DNA of 36,484 nucleotides from Ruminococcus flavefaciens (GTDB lineage Bacteria > Bacillota > Clostridia > Oscillospirales > Ruminococcaceae), in NCBI GenBank assembly GCA_002348905.1, contig DEBW01000102.1:1-36484 (forward strand), written 5' to 3'. The first letter of the stretch is position 1. Every line of letters starts with the position of its first letter. Of the stretch, positions 23,879 through 32,726 are shown in pieces. Below the pieces are notes generated by a model, which saw only the letters and a program-made list of their open reading frames with translations, made no database searches and was not told the DNA's origin. Position numbers and translations under genes: made by a program.

Positions 23879-24084
23879 ACCACCGTTACCTCTTCGCCTC
23901 CGGCTATACTTACCTTGTCGCCGGGACGAATTTTCTTTCCTCTCATGGTGCAGACCTCGCCGTTGACGAGGACCTGACCGTCCTGTATGAGCATTTTTGC
24001 TTCACCGCCTGAGCCTACAAGAGAAGCGAACTTCAGGAGTGCGTCAAGCTTGATGAATTCTGTTGATATACTGATCTCAGCCAT
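23875..24084 (-). CDS. yaaA: S4-domain RNA-binding protein YaaA
   Basis: 69 residues, almost entirely an S4 domain: EFIKLDALLKFASLVGSGGEAKMLIQDGQVLVNG...RGKKIRPGDKVSI. It is the usual small gene between dnaN and recF in Firmicutes. Its RNA target is unknown; a link to ribosome maturation has been suggested for relatives. ATG 24084 was chosen because the protein then aligns with known YaaA N-termini and an AAGGA/GGCGG site is at a proper distance. ATG 24096 has the site directly against it. Confidence 0.9.
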   Translation of the reverse strand: MAEISISTEFIKLDALLKFASLVGSGGEAKMLIQDGQVLVNGEVCTMRGKKIRPGDKVSIAGGEEVTVV

Positions 24085-24101
24085 ATTTACCGCCATCCTT
24101 A

Positions 24102-25205
24102 TCAGTTTTTGAGCTGTATCGGCATTACAAGGAATATGTAGCTCTCTCCGTCAAGAGGGAGTACCTCGATAACCTTCATTGCGCCGTTGAAATGTATTCT
24201 TACCTTATCGCCTTCGGCTGCTTTGAGAGCTTCGAGCAGAAGCTTGTTATTGAAGCCGATAGTTACTGCTTCGCCGTCGATATCTGCCGATATAGCGTCG
24301 TTTACTCTGCCTATTGATGTCTTGCAGGTAATTTTGAGCACGCCGTTTCCGGCTTCGCAGCGGATAGGAGACTTGTTTTTATCGTCGATTATGAGTGAGC
24401 AGCGGTCAAGACTGTTGATAAAGTCCTTTTTGTTTACGATTACTTCTGTCTTGTAACCGCTTGGTATACTGAGCTTATAGTTATGGAAAGCTCCTTCAAG
24501 GAGTCTTGATATTACAAAAACATTGTTTATCTCAAATATTATATGTCTGTCGTTGATACATACAGTACAATTCTTGTCCTCATCCTCCTTTATGAGGGTG
24601 GAAACTTCCTGCAAAGCCTTTTTCGGAACTACAAAGTGGAACTTATCGTTTGTATCGGTAAGCTCGCTTCTTATTGCAAGACGGAAACCGTCGATAGCAA
24701 CGAGATTGAATTTACCGTCTTCGATGTCGAAAAGCTCACCGGTAAGTATAGGCTTGCTTTCGCTGATTGAAGCAGCATAGCTTGTCATATTTATCATTGA
24801 TTTGAGCGTTGCCTGCTTTACTGTGAAGCTTCTCTGAGCGTCAACTACCGGAAGATCTGGATATTCCTCTGCTGACATTGCAAGAAATGAACACTCTGTA
24901 GCAACAGATGAGAGGTTTACCATGTTGTTATCATCAACGTTTATGGTTATCTCATCACCGGACATTCTCTTTACAAACTCGCTGAAAAGCTTGGAACTTA
25001 CCACAAATTCGCTTGATTCCTGAGTATTTGCACTGATAGTAGTTCTTATGCCCATTTCAAGATTGTATCCTGTAAGCTCGACCTGATCCGGAGATACTTT
25101 GACTCTTATTCCTTCCAGAGCCTGTATCGTGGATTTCTGAGGAACTGCACGGGAAACATTTCCGATAGCTTCTGCAAGTTCATTTTTATCGCAAATGAAT
25201 TTCAT
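24102..25205 (-). CDS. dnaN: DNA polymerase III beta sliding clamp
   Basis: Forms the ring that tethers DNA polymerase. 367 residues in three similar clamp domains. Recognisable parts: MKFICDKNELAEAIGNVSRAVPQKSTIQALEGI at the start region, SEFVKRMSGDEI in the middle of domain 1, and the C-terminal VIEVLPLDGESYIFLVMPIQL, which ends close to the usual PMRL-like terminus. GGAGG lies 11 bases before ATG 25205. A DnaA-box-like TGTGGAAAA (25252-25260) lies just upstream, so DnaA may act on its expression (inference). Confidence 0.96.
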   Translation of the reverse strand: MKFICDKNELAEAIGNVSRAVPQKSTIQALEGIRVKVSPDQVELTGYNLEMGIRTTISANTQESSEFVVSSKLFSEFVKRMSGDEITINVDDNNMVNLSSVATECSFLAMSAEEYPDLPVVDAQRSFTVKQATLKSMINMTSYAASISESKPILTGELFDIEDGKFNLVAIDGFRLAIRSELTDTNDKFHFVVPKKALQEVSTLIKEDEDKNCTVCINDRHIIFEINNVFVISRLLEGAFHNYKLSIPSGYKTEVIVNKKDFINSLDRCSLIIDDKNKSPIRCEAGNGVLKITCKTSIGRVNDAISADIDGEAVTIGFNNKLLLEALKAAEGDKVRIHFNGAMKVIEVLPLDGESYIFLVMPIQLKN

Positions 25206-25854
25206 TGTATATGTTACCTCCGGTAATTATATAATTATCTGATAAAAGGTATGTGGAAAACTTTTTATTTTTCCTTATTACCTAAGTTTATATGTAAGTT
25301 GAAAAAATCAGTTTTTTTTATAACTCTGACTTATCTTATCTGTCTTAAATGAATTAAGATAAGTTTTAAACTTAGAAAAGATAAGATAAAATAAGATAAA
25401 GTGTAAGTTCAGATAAAATAAGATTAGTTTTTAATAGTAGTATTAGTAGGGGCTGTTGAAAAGTCAGAACAGCTGATATCTGCCGTAATAGAGCCGGAAA
25501 CTTGTCCACATAATGGTGTTGTGAAATTTGTGGCAGTTGTGAAGAACTGCTGAGCACCAGTTGTGCAGTGTTGAACAGGTTGACGGCTGTGGAGTTGAAG
25601 TTGAGAAAAAGTGGATGAATTTGTTGAAACGGCAGATTTTTTGAAATTTCAGTTTTTAACAGTGTGATATCCGGTGGAAGTTGAAAGTTGAAAAAGGTTG
25701 AATCGTGAAAAATAATGTGGAGCGGGAGATTCAGCTTCCGGCGAAGATACAAGCTAAACTGAATGAACGTGTATTCAACAGAGTTTTAAACACACTGTTG
25801 AAAACCTGGTTGAAAAGTGGTTGTTAAACATTTTCAAACTTGAAAGAAATCAAC
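25206..25854. other. oriC part 1: unwinding module between dnaA and dnaN
   Basis: A 650-base gap with no gene. From left to right it has AT-rich AGATAAGATAAAATAAG-type repeats (about 25330-25425), the trio run TAATAGTAGTATTAGTAG (25432-25449), a G run (25450-25452), then DnaA boxes: TGTTGAAAA 25454-25462, TTGTCCACA 25502-25510, with more near the dnaA end (TGTTGAAAA 25796-25804). This order (AT-rich, TAG trios, GC, boxes) is that of the basal unwinding system described for Bacillus-type origins. A TGTGGAAAA box (25252-25260) lies by dnaN. Confidence 0.75.
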
Positions 25855-27225
25855 TTATGCTTTGCTCTTGTCACGGATATTTTTTATGATATCGTTGACA
25901 AGGTTGCTGAGATTTGCATCCTTCTGGATGGCATCAGTTACACTGTTGACTGAATATACTATTGTTGAGTGGTCACGTCCGCCGAATTCTGTACCGATAG
26001 ATGCAAGAGGCATCTGAGTGATCTCTCTAACTACGTATATAGCTACTTTTCGAGCTATAGATATCTGCTGTGAACGCTTGTTTGAGCGGAGATCTTCCGG
26101 AGATACGCCGTAAACTGTGGATACTTCGGAAATTATCTTCTCAACGGTTATCGGTATCGGCTGCTCGTCAGTAAGTACGTCACGTATAACGCTCTGAGCC
26201 ATGGATATGGTTATCGGGCTTCCTGCAAAATGATTGAGAGCCTTGAGACGTATAACTGCGCCTTCGAGTTGACGGATGTTGGATTTAAGGCGGTTTGCCA
26301 TAAATTCGGATACTTCAGCCGGCATTTTCAGGTCGAGAAGCTCGCTCTTTCTGTTGATGATAGCAAGTCTTGTCTCGTAATCCGGAGCGGAAATATCTGC
26401 GATAAGTCCGCCTTCAAATCTTGTGCGGAGACGGGATTCAAGAGTAACCAGCTCCTTTGGCGGCTTATCAGATGTGATAACTATCTGCTTTCCTTCCTGG
26501 TGGAGCTTGTAGAAGGTATGGAAAAATTCCTCCTGCATACGCTCTTTGTTTGCAAAGAACTGTACATCGTCTATGAGAAGTATGTCAGCATTGCGGTATT
26601 TTTCCTGGAAATCAGATATAAGGTTTGTTTTAAGTGCGGTGATAAGGTCGTTGCCGAAAGTTTCGCTGGTAACGTACACGATATTGAATTCAGGATGCTT
26701 TTTTCTTACCTCGTTTGCGATAGCAGTGATAAGGTGAGTTTTTCCCATTCCTGACGGGCCGTAGATAAACAGCGGATTATAGCCTGAAACTTCTCTTTCA
26801 CCGCAGTTTTTTGCAACTGATTTACTGCAGGCAAGTGCAAAGCTGTTTGACGGACCTTCAATGAATGTATCGAAGGTATAGTCATAGTTAGCGAATTTAT
26901 AAGTCTTTTCAAGCTCTGCATTTTTCTTGTCGAGCTCTGCGTCAGTAGGGATCTGACTTACAGGCGGTTCACTGGATTTGACTTCGATGACAACTTTTAC
27001 GTTGATACCCATAGTCTGTAAAAAAGCGTCGCTGAGGATAGAAGCATAGTTCTTTATAACGATATTCTTCTGAAATACTGTATCAACGCAGAATACAGCC
27101 TCCTCGCCGTTGAAGCTGACAGGCTCAAGAGGATCGATCCATGTTTTCAGACCGACTTCCGGTATTTTGCCGTTTTCAAGACAATATTTCTTTACTTCCT
27201 CAAAAACTTCCTCGAATGAGTTCAT
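25855..27225 (-). CDS. dnaA: Replication initiator DnaA
   Basis: Binds DnaA boxes, forms an ATP-dependent filament and opens oriC. Domain I is about 1-85 and the short linker domain II is 86-115. AAA+ domain III follows with Walker A GPSGMGKT (156-163) and Walker B LLIDD (216-220). Domain IV helix-turn-helix shows DLRSNKRSQQISIARKVAIY and the DnaA signature GGRDHSTIVYSV. 456 residues, normal length. GGAGG lies 6 bases before ATG 27225. The promoter at 27444-27472 has a DnaA box inside it, which suggests autoregulation. Confidence 0.98.
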   Translation of the reverse strand: MNSFEEVFEEVKKYCLENGKIPEVGLKTWIDPLEPVSFNGEEAVFCVDTVFQKNIVIKNYASILSDAFLQTMGINVKVVIEVKSSEPPVSQIPTDAELDKKNAELEKTYKFANYDYTFDTFIEGPSNSFALACSKSVAKNCGEREVSGYNPLFIYGPSGMGKTHLITAIANEVRKKHPEFNIVYVTSETFGNDLITALKTNLISDFQEKYRNADILLIDDVQFFANKERMQEEFFHTFYKLHQEGKQIVITSDKPPKELVTLESRLRTRFEGGLIADISAPDYETRLAIINRKSELLDLKMPAEVSEFMANRLKSNIRQLEGAVIRLKALNHFAGSPITISMAQSVIRDVLTDEQPIPITVEKIISEVSTVYGVSPEDLRSNKRSQQISIARKVAIYVVREITQMPLASIGTEFGGRDHSTIVYSVNSVTDAIQKDANLSNLVNDIIKNIRDKSKA

Positions 27226-27720
27226 ATGTAACCTCCGTGTGAAAAATTGGGTTTCGGGAGAGCTCAGGACATTTTTGCGCAGAAAATACGCAGATATTTT
27301 TCAGCATTTACTGCCGGCAGGCTGTTGAAAAACGTGAAATATCCGGTCATAAGCAGAAAAATTCAGTTTTCCACTGTGGGGGAATTGTTATTGGATAGTG
27401 GAAAATAAAAATAACGATACTCTCCTATAATAATATACATTATATTATATCATACAGTTGTTGAAAATGCAAGAGATTTTCTGATAAAGATTTTGAGATG
27501 AGGGCATTAAATCAACATAGTTCTCGACAGAGTGTTGAAAACAGTGTTGAATCAACCGCCGTTTGTAGAAAAGTTGTTTGTTTAAGCCTGTAAAAAGGGA
27601 TAGAACACTGTTGAAAAATGTAAATCCAACTGTTGATAAACAAGTTTTCCACAGGATTTATCAACATTTCAACAGTCTGTGAAGAGTTTTCCTGTTTAAA
27701 ACCTGAGCTTCAACAGAGAA
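27226..27720. other. oriC part 2: DnaA-box cluster upstream of dnaA
   Basis: Gene-free gap with dense box-like 9-mers: TGTTGAAAA 27323-27331, 27459-27467, 27533-27541 and 27609-27617; TGTTGATAA 27631-27639; TTTTCCACA 27645-27653; TTATCAACA 27658-27666. An AT-only stretch lies at 27424-27456. The remaining 27721-27924 part, toward rpmH, holds no gene and no clear site beyond one more TGTTGAAAA near 27872. Confidence 0.8.
27444..27472 (-). promoter_or_regulatory. dnaA promoter with internal DnaA box
   Basis: On the minus strand, TTGCAT (27472-27467), a 17-base spacer and TATAAT (27449-27444). The DnaA box TTTTCAACA occupies 27467-27459, within the spacer. Confidence 0.78.
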
Positions 27721-27924
27721 TTGTGAAATAATGTTGGTAAATGTTGGTTTGAAGATACCGGCTTTCAGGATGCTTTCACGGCACGGATATGACGCAGGAT
27801 AGGGGATGTATAATTTCTGACTTGTCAATTCTGATTTTTTAGTAAAATACGGCAGAAAAACTCAACGTTACATTGTTGAAAATCATCAAAAATATTTTTT
27901 TCAGAAAAAATTTTCCGAAATAGC

Positions 27925-27953
27925 TTGACATATCGTTTTTTTTGAAGTATAAT
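27925..27953 (+). promoter_or_regulatory. Strong sigma-A promoter of rpmH
   Basis: TTGACA (27925-27930), a 17-base spacer and TATAAT (27948-27953): a perfect match. It leaves a leader of about 100 bases before rpmH. Confidence 0.92.
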
Positions 27954-28061
27954 CTTAAAGTGTAATGCGTACAAGTATACCTTGTGAGCTTATGTATGTG
28001 ATCCGGAGTCGTTTTTTCCGGCTCTTGTATAATCATTAGTGAAGAGAGGAGGACACTGAAT

Positions 28062-28196
28062 ATGAAAAGAACATATCAGCCTAAGAAGCTCCACAGAAAG
28101 AAGGAGCATGGCTTCATGAAGAGAATGGCTACTAAGAACGGCAGAAAGGTTTTAGCTCGTAGAAGATCTAAGGGCAGAGCAAGATTAACTCACTGA
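28062..28196 (+). CDS. rpmH: 50S ribosomal protein L34
   Basis: 44 residues, too short for most ORF cut-offs. The sequence begins MKRTYQPKKLHRKKEHGF and ends KGRARLTH, the classic L34 pattern, very rich in Lys and Arg. AGGAGG (28047-28052) lies 9 bases before ATG 28062. It heads the plus-strand block that diverges from dnaA, as in most Firmicutes, and is driven by a perfect sigma-A promoter. A terminator separates it from rnpA. Confidence 0.98.
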   Translation: MKRTYQPKKLHRKKEHGFMKRMATKNGRKVLARRRSKGRARLTH

Positions 28197-28203
28197 CGAC
28201 GCT

Positions 28204-28236
28204 GACCACAAAAATACGTTTTTGTGGTCTTTTTTA
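28204..28236 (+). terminator. Terminator/attenuator between rpmH and rnpA
   Basis: An 11-bp stem GACCACAAAAA/TTTTTGTGGTC with a TACG loop, followed by six T. It begins 7 bases after rpmH. No second promoter is obvious before rnpA, so it likely sets the ratio of L34 to the downstream proteins. Confidence 0.88.
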
Positions 28237-28294
28237 TTAATGCCATTATTTCTCCGGAACTGCTTTTATCGTTCCGGTATTAGGTTGGATTATT

Positions 28295-28651
28295 ATGCTT
28301 TATACGGAAACTCTTAAAGATAACAAGGACTTTCTTAACCTGTACAGAAAGGGTAAATACATCCCTTCCAGATATTCTGTGATATACGTCAAGCCTAACG
28401 GCAGACCTTTCAACCGCCTCGGTATCACCGCAGGCAAAAAGATAGGCAACGCCGTTCACAGAAACAGAGCTAAACGCCTTATACGCCTCGCTTACCGTGA
28501 GAACGAACTGGCTATGCCTGTCGGCATTGACGTTGTTATTGTCGCACGCAGCGCTATCTGTGAGATCAAATCAGACGAGTACTGCGGTTATATGAGAAAG
28601 TACGGGGTCAGAGAGATCGAGAAGATCCTAAAGAACATAAAAACTAAATAA
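28295..28651 (+). CDS. rnpA: Ribonuclease P protein component
   Basis: Protein cofactor of RNase P, which removes tRNA 5' leaders. 118 residues with the hallmark basic motif GNAVHRNRAKRLIRLAYREN and an N-terminal LKDNKDFLNLYRKGKYI segment. It lies between rpmH and yidD in the standard order. The ribosome site is weak (GGTTGGA before ATG 28295), which fits low expression relative to L34. Confidence 0.96.
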   Translation: MLYTETLKDNKDFLNLYRKGKYIPSRYSVIYVKPNGRPFNRLGITAGKKIGNAVHRNRAKRLIRLAYRENELAMPVGIDVVIVARSAICEIKSDEYCGYMRKYGVREIEKILKNIKTK

Positions 28652-28652
28652 G

Positions 28653-28952
28653 ATGAAATATGTCATTCTTTCACTTATAAGATTCTATCAGAAAGTCATA
28701 TCTCCGCTTACTCCGCCGAAGTGTAAGTATTACCCGACTTGCAGCCACTATGCTTTAGAGGCTGTCAGGAGATTCGGCGCTGTCAGAGGCTCGGCTCTTG
28801 CCGTATGGAGGATACTCCGCTGCAATCCGTGGTCTATGGGCGGTATTGACTATGTTCCTGACAAGTTTACTTTCAAAGTGAAAAAGTATGATTATCTCAG
28901 TGATCTTCAGATCGAGCCGGAGCATGATAGTTCAGATGACTCGAACAACTGA
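28653..28952 (+). CDS. yidD: Membrane protein insertion efficiency factor YidD
   Basis: 99 residues. It begins with a membrane-associating helix (YVILSLIRFYQKVISPLTPP) and holds the Cys-rich core CKYYPTCSHYALEAVRRFGAVRG and RCNPWSMGGIDYVPD. It helps YidC-dependent insertion. The start lies one base after the rnpA stop, so translation is probably coupled. Confidence 0.95.
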   Translation: MKYVILSLIRFYQKVISPLTPPKCKYYPTCSHYALEAVRRFGAVRGSALAVWRILRCNPWSMGGIDYVPDKFTFKVKKYDYLSDLQIEPEHDSSDDSNN

Positions 28953-28964
28953 GAGGTATTTGAA

Positions 28965-30125
28965 TTGAATTTTTTATATGATGTGATAGGCGTTCCTTTC
29001 GGCTACCTTATGAGCGTTATCTATAACGTTGTGCCGAATTATGCGGTCGCTATAATCATTTTCACAATCGTGACAAAACTTATTCTGCTTCCTGTAAACT
29101 ACAAGACGCAGAAGAATGCGGCAAGAATGCAGCTCCTTGCACCAAAACTTGAAAAATTAAGAAAAAGCTATGAGAGCAATCCTCAGAGACTTCAGGAGGA
29201 ACAGCAGAAACTCTATCAGCAGGAAGGCATAAATCCTATGGGTTCGTGTCTGCCTTCACTGGTTCAGATGCTCCTGCTCTTCGGCGTTATCGACGTTGTA
29301 TACAAACCGATAACACATATCCTCCGCATATCCAAGCCGGTAAGAACTGCTGCTATCGAGCAGGCTTCAAAGCTTGCTGAAAAATTCGGCGACGTAAATA
29401 ACGGCAAGGCTATCACTTCAAGCAACCTGAGAGGTGAGCTTCTTACTGCTGAGGTGCTCAAGAGACATCCTGATGAGTTCGGAAGCTTCGCTGAGAATTT
29501 CAATGAGAAGGTTTCTGCTTTCTCTGAAACTTTCACTGTACTCGGTGCTAATCTCGGAAAAACTCCTGAATTCCACCCTGAAACATGGAACAAGGAATCA
29601 CTGATACTCTTCTGTATCCCATTCCTTGCAGGTCTTGCACAGCTTCTCTTCTCTATGTACTCTATGATGCATCAGAAGAAGACAAACCCTAATGCTAACG
29701 CAGCAGGCGGCGGTTGTATGACAGCTACTATGCTTCTTATGCCGCTCATGTCAGTATGGTTCGCTTTTGAGCTTCCTGCCGGTATCGGTTTCTACTGGAT
29801 ATGGTCTTCACTTATAAGCTTTATAATCACTTTCCTCCTTAACCAGTACTTCACCAAGGAGAGAATAACTGCTATCAACGAGAAGGAAAAGGAAAAGGCT
29901 CGTATTTACGCTGAAAAGCACCCTGAAAAAAAGACTTTCATGCAGAGAATGCTGGAACAGCAGGCTGCTATGGAGCAGCAGAATGGTGCTGCTTCAAGAA
30001 CTAACGCCAATGGCGAAAAGGTATCCCGTTCTGAACAGAACAAGATGAATCGTGATGCGCTCAACGAAGCCCGTAAGCGTATGGCTGAAAAATACGGCGA
30101 TTCTTATGATGAAAATGAGGAATAA
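28965..30125 (+). CDS. yidC: Membrane protein insertase YidC/Oxa1
   Basis: Inserts proteins into the membrane, with or without Sec. 386 residues. Helix 1 is VPNYAVAIIIFTIVTKLILLPVNY, followed by the cytoplasmic coiled hairpin (KTQKNAARMQLLAPKLEKLRKSY...), helix 2 around SLVQMLLLFGVIDVVYKP, and further helices at about 208-226, 240-262 and 270-290. An extra 60-70-residue loop (about 120-195) separates helices 2 and 3. No lipoprotein signal is seen, unlike Bacillus SpoIIIJ. The tail is charged and hydrophilic. The start is TTG 28965, with AGAGG 8 bases upstream. Confidence 0.94.
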   Translation: MNFLYDVIGVPFGYLMSVIYNVVPNYAVAIIIFTIVTKLILLPVNYKTQKNAARMQLLAPKLEKLRKSYESNPQRLQEEQQKLYQQEGINPMGSCLPSLVQMLLLFGVIDVVYKPITHILRISKPVRTAAIEQASKLAEKFGDVNNGKAITSSNLRGELLTAEVLKRHPDEFGSFAENFNEKVSAFSETFTVLGANLGKTPEFHPETWNKESLILFCIPFLAGLAQLLFSMYSMMHQKKTNPNANAAGGGCMTATMLLMPLMSVWFAFELPAGIGFYWIWSSLISFIITFLLNQYFTKERITAINEKEKEKARIYAEKHPEKKTFMQRMLEQQAAMEQQNGAASRTNANGEKVSRSEQNKMNRDALNEARKRMAEKYGDSYDENEE

Positions 30126-30146
30126 ACTTTGAGGGAGGTATATACA

Positions 30147-31241
30147 ATGACTGAAGTATTTACAGCAAAGTCCGTTGAAGAAGCTAAAGAAATGGCTGCT
30201 AAGAAATTCGGTAAGAGTATAAATGAAATAAGATTTGAAATAATTGACGAGGGAAAAAAGGGACTTTTCGGACTCGGCGCTAAAGAGGCAAAGGTAAAGG
30301 CTGTTTACAGCGAGGATGCTCCTGCACCTGCCCCTGAGAAAAAGCCTGAGCCTGCCGCTGCCCCGGCACCTGCACCTGTTAAGGAAGAAGAGCCAAAGCC
30401 TGTAGTTGTTGAGGAAACTCCTGCTGCTGAGCCTGTCAAGGCTGAAAAGACCGAAGCTCCTGCTGCTGAAGAGGTAAAGAGTGCTGCTGTCGTTGAAGCT
30501 GCTCCCGTTGATGAAAACGCTGAGGAAGAGGATTTCTCTCTCGATAACTTCACAAAGATCGAGGATGAAGCTCTTCTTGATCCAAAGGTAAAGATCGCTA
30601 AGGACTATATCACAAGTATTCTCCGTGCTATGGATATCGACGCTGAATTCACTGTATATCAGAACGAAAACGGCGCTGTTATCAATATCGAAAGCGATAA
30701 TAACGGTACTATAATCGGCAGAAGAGGCGAGACTCTCGACTCTCTCCAGTACCTTTGCTCAATCATTGCAAATAAGGGTGATAAGGATTATTTCCGCATC
30801 ACTATCGACTGTCTCGGTTACCGCAGCAAGAGAAAGGATACTCTTGAACAGCTTGCTGCAAAGGTTGCAAAGTCAGTTCTCAGAACAGGCAGAAGCCAGC
30901 CGCTTGAGCCGATGAATCCTTATGAGAGAAGAGTTATCCACTCTGCTATCTCTAAGATCGAAGGCGTTTCTTCACGCTCAGTAGGTGAAGAGCCTTACAG
31001 AAAGATCATAATCTCTTCCAATAATCCGAGAAGAGACAACCGCCGCAGAAATAACAACAACCGTGATGACAGACGTGGCGGCGGAAGAAATAACAACAAC
31101 AATAACAACAGACGCAGAAGAAACCACGATAACTATGAGCCAAGAGCTATCGACCTTTCTACTTCCTTCGAGAAGGACTACAAAAAGCCAAAGCCGGAGG
31201 ATTCAATGAAGGGCGGTCTCTACGGTAAGATCGAGCTTTGA
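30147..31241 (+). CDS. jag: Jag/KhpB RNA-binding protein
   Basis: RNA-binding partner in cell elongation and division control. Jag-N domain (1-52: EVFTAKSVEEAKEMAAKKFG...KKGLFGLGAKEAKVKA), a long Ala/Pro/Glu linker (about 55-130), a KH domain (about 145-220, with IIGRRGETLDSLQYL) and R3H (about 225-285, with NPYERRVIHSAI). The C-terminal tail is Asn/Arg-rich with poly-Asn runs and could add nonspecific RNA binding. 364 residues, long because of linker and tail. ATG 30147 has GGGAGG 8 bases upstream; the TTG at 30129 lies before that site. Confidence 0.93.
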   Translation: MTEVFTAKSVEEAKEMAAKKFGKSINEIRFEIIDEGKKGLFGLGAKEAKVKAVYSEDAPAPAPEKKPEPAAAPAPAPVKEEEPKPVVVEETPAAEPVKAEKTEAPAAEEVKSAAVVEAAPVDENAEEEDFSLDNFTKIEDEALLDPKVKIAKDYITSILRAMDIDAEFTVYQNENGAVINIESDNNGTIIGRRGETLDSLQYLCSIIANKGDKDYFRITIDCLGYRSKRKDTLEQLAAKVAKSVLRTGRSQPLEPMNPYERRVIHSAISKIEGVSSRSVGEEPYRKIIISSNNPRRDNRRRNNNNRDDRRGGGRNNNNNNNRRRRNHDNYEPRAIDLSTSFEKDYKKPKPEDSMKGGLYGKIEL

Positions 31242-31290
31242 TCTGTGCTGTTCCGGTGCTGATGCATCGGTATTATGAATAATTATTCAA

Positions 31291-31318
31291 CAACGGCATT
31301 TTTTGCCGTTGTTTTTTT
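31291..31318 (+). terminator. Terminator after jag
   Basis: An 8-bp stem CAACGGCA/TGCCGTTG with a T5 loop, followed by seven T. It starts 50 bases after jag and ends just before the mnmE ribosome site. It is preceded by ATGAATAATTATTC (31275-31288). Confidence 0.87.
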
Positions 31319-31330
31319 AGGAGTGATATT

Positions 31331-32692
31331 ATGTCAACTATTGCTGCTGTTTCTACTCCAAACGCAGTAGGCGGCATAGCTGTTATACGTATATCAGGTG
31401 AGGACGCTGTAGGAGTTGCAGAGAGGATATTCAAGCCTGCCGGCGGTAAAAACGTGGCGGATATGGCTGGTTATACCTGCGCTTACGGCATCGCTCACGA
31501 CGGCGGAGAACGTATTGACGACTGTATCCTTACGGTTTTCAAAGCTCCGCACAGCTATACCGGCGAGGATACCTGCGAGATATCCTGCCACGGAGGTCTG
31601 TATGTATCAAAGAAGATACTACGTGCTGCGCTGAAAAACGGCGCTGTCAACGCCGAAGCAGGAGAGTTCACGAAAAGAGCTTTCCTCAATGGCAAGATAG
31701 ACCTCACTCAGGCGGAAGCTGTTATGGATATAATCTCTGCAAGAGGTGAACTGGAGCTTAAAATGGCTGAACAGCTTCGTGAGGGTGCTGCTTTCAAGAA
31801 GGCTAAAAAGTGCTCTGACAGGCTGCTTGTGCTGCTGAGCGGACTTGCAGCATGGACTGATTATCCCGATGAGGATATCCCCGAAGTCGAGCCGGAGCAT
31901 CTGAAAAGCGAGCTGTACGCTGTAAAAGAAGAACTACAGTCGCTCATACGCAATTACGACAGCGGAAGGATAGTCCGTGAGGGCGTTGCTACTGCTATCG
32001 TTGGCAGACCTAACGTCGGTAAATCGACGCTGTTCAACTGTCTCAGCGGCTGCGAGAGAAGTATTGTTACCGATATCGCAGGTACTACCCGTGACGTTGT
32101 TGAGGAGTCTGTAAGGCTCGGAGATATTGTGCTCAGACTTTCGGATACTGCCGGTATCCACGATACTGATGACTTAATTGAAGGAATCGGAATCAATATT
32201 GCAGAGAAAACAGTAGATGCCGCAGAGCTTGTAATAGCGGTGTTTGACGGAAGTTGTCCTCTCACGGCGGACGATTTTTACTTAATTAATCGACTTAAAG
32301 GAAAGAAATGTATTGCTGTAATCAACAAAACGGATAAAGAACAGATGATCGACACCTCCAGTATCGAAAATGCGAATATACAAATTGTATGCGTTTCTGC
32401 TAAGGAAAATGACGGTATTTTGGCTCTGGAAAGGGCTGTTGAAAATTTGTTCAAAATAGACAAAAACAGCTTTTCTGTCGTTTCTGCGGCAAATGAGAGA
32501 CAAAAAATGTGTATTGAAAATGCTCTTGGAAGTATCAGCGAGGCAATATCTATCGTTGAAAACAGTCAGATGCTTGATGCTTTGAATGTTGTGATAGACG
32601 AGACTGAACAGTACCTTCTTGAACTTACCGGCGAGAGGATCACTGAGGCAGTTGTTAATGAAGTGTTCTCACGCTTTTGTGTTGGAAAATAA
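31331..32692 (+). CDS. mnmE: tRNA modification GTPase MnmE
   Basis: With MnmG, makes the cmnm5 group at U34 of tRNAs. N-terminal folate-binding domain (1-118, with VSTPNAVGGIAVIRISG and SYTGEDTCEISCHGG), a helical domain, and an inserted G domain: GRPNVGKS (225-232), DIAGTTRD, DTAG and NKTD. It ends FCVGK (449-453), the catalytic Cys motif. 453 residues. TAGGAG lies 7 bases before ATG 31331. The downstream mnmG is its functional partner. Confidence 0.97.
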   Translation: MSTIAAVSTPNAVGGIAVIRISGEDAVGVAERIFKPAGGKNVADMAGYTCAYGIAHDGGERIDDCILTVFKAPHSYTGEDTCEISCHGGLYVSKKILRAALKNGAVNAEAGEFTKRAFLNGKIDLTQAEAVMDIISARGELELKMAEQLREGAAFKKAKKCSDRLLVLLSGLAAWTDYPDEDIPEVEPEHLKSELYAVKEELQSLIRNYDSGRIVREGVATAIVGRPNVGKSTLFNCLSGCERSIVTDIAGTTRDVVEESVRLGDIVLRLSDTAGIHDTDDLIEGIGINIAEKTVDAAELVIAVFDGSCPLTADDFYLINRLKGKKCIAVINKTDKEQMIDTSSIENANIQIVCVSAKENDGILALERAVENLFKIDKNSFSVVSAANERQKMCIENALGSISEAISIVENSQMLDALNVVIDETEQYLLELTGERITEAVVNEVFSRFCVGK

Positions 32693-32708
32693 TGTTCCAT
32701 GTGGAACA
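32693..32708. promoter_or_regulatory. parS-like palindrome 1
   Basis: TGTTCCATGTGGAACA directly follows the mnmE stop. It differs from the parS consensus TGTTTCACGTGAAACA at few positions and keeps the arm symmetry. Confidence 0.7.
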
Positions 32709-32726
32709 ATAAAATGAGGAATTATT

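Noticed and set aside
25372..25752. Minus-strand open frame of 126 residues in the origin
   Set aside because: Low-complexity Leu/Ser/Phe-rich translation of AT-rich origin sequence full of DnaA boxes; no ribosome site or family.
27839..28036. Minus-strand open frame across the rpmH promoter
   Set aside because: It covers a perfect plus-strand promoter and leader, and its sequence looks random.
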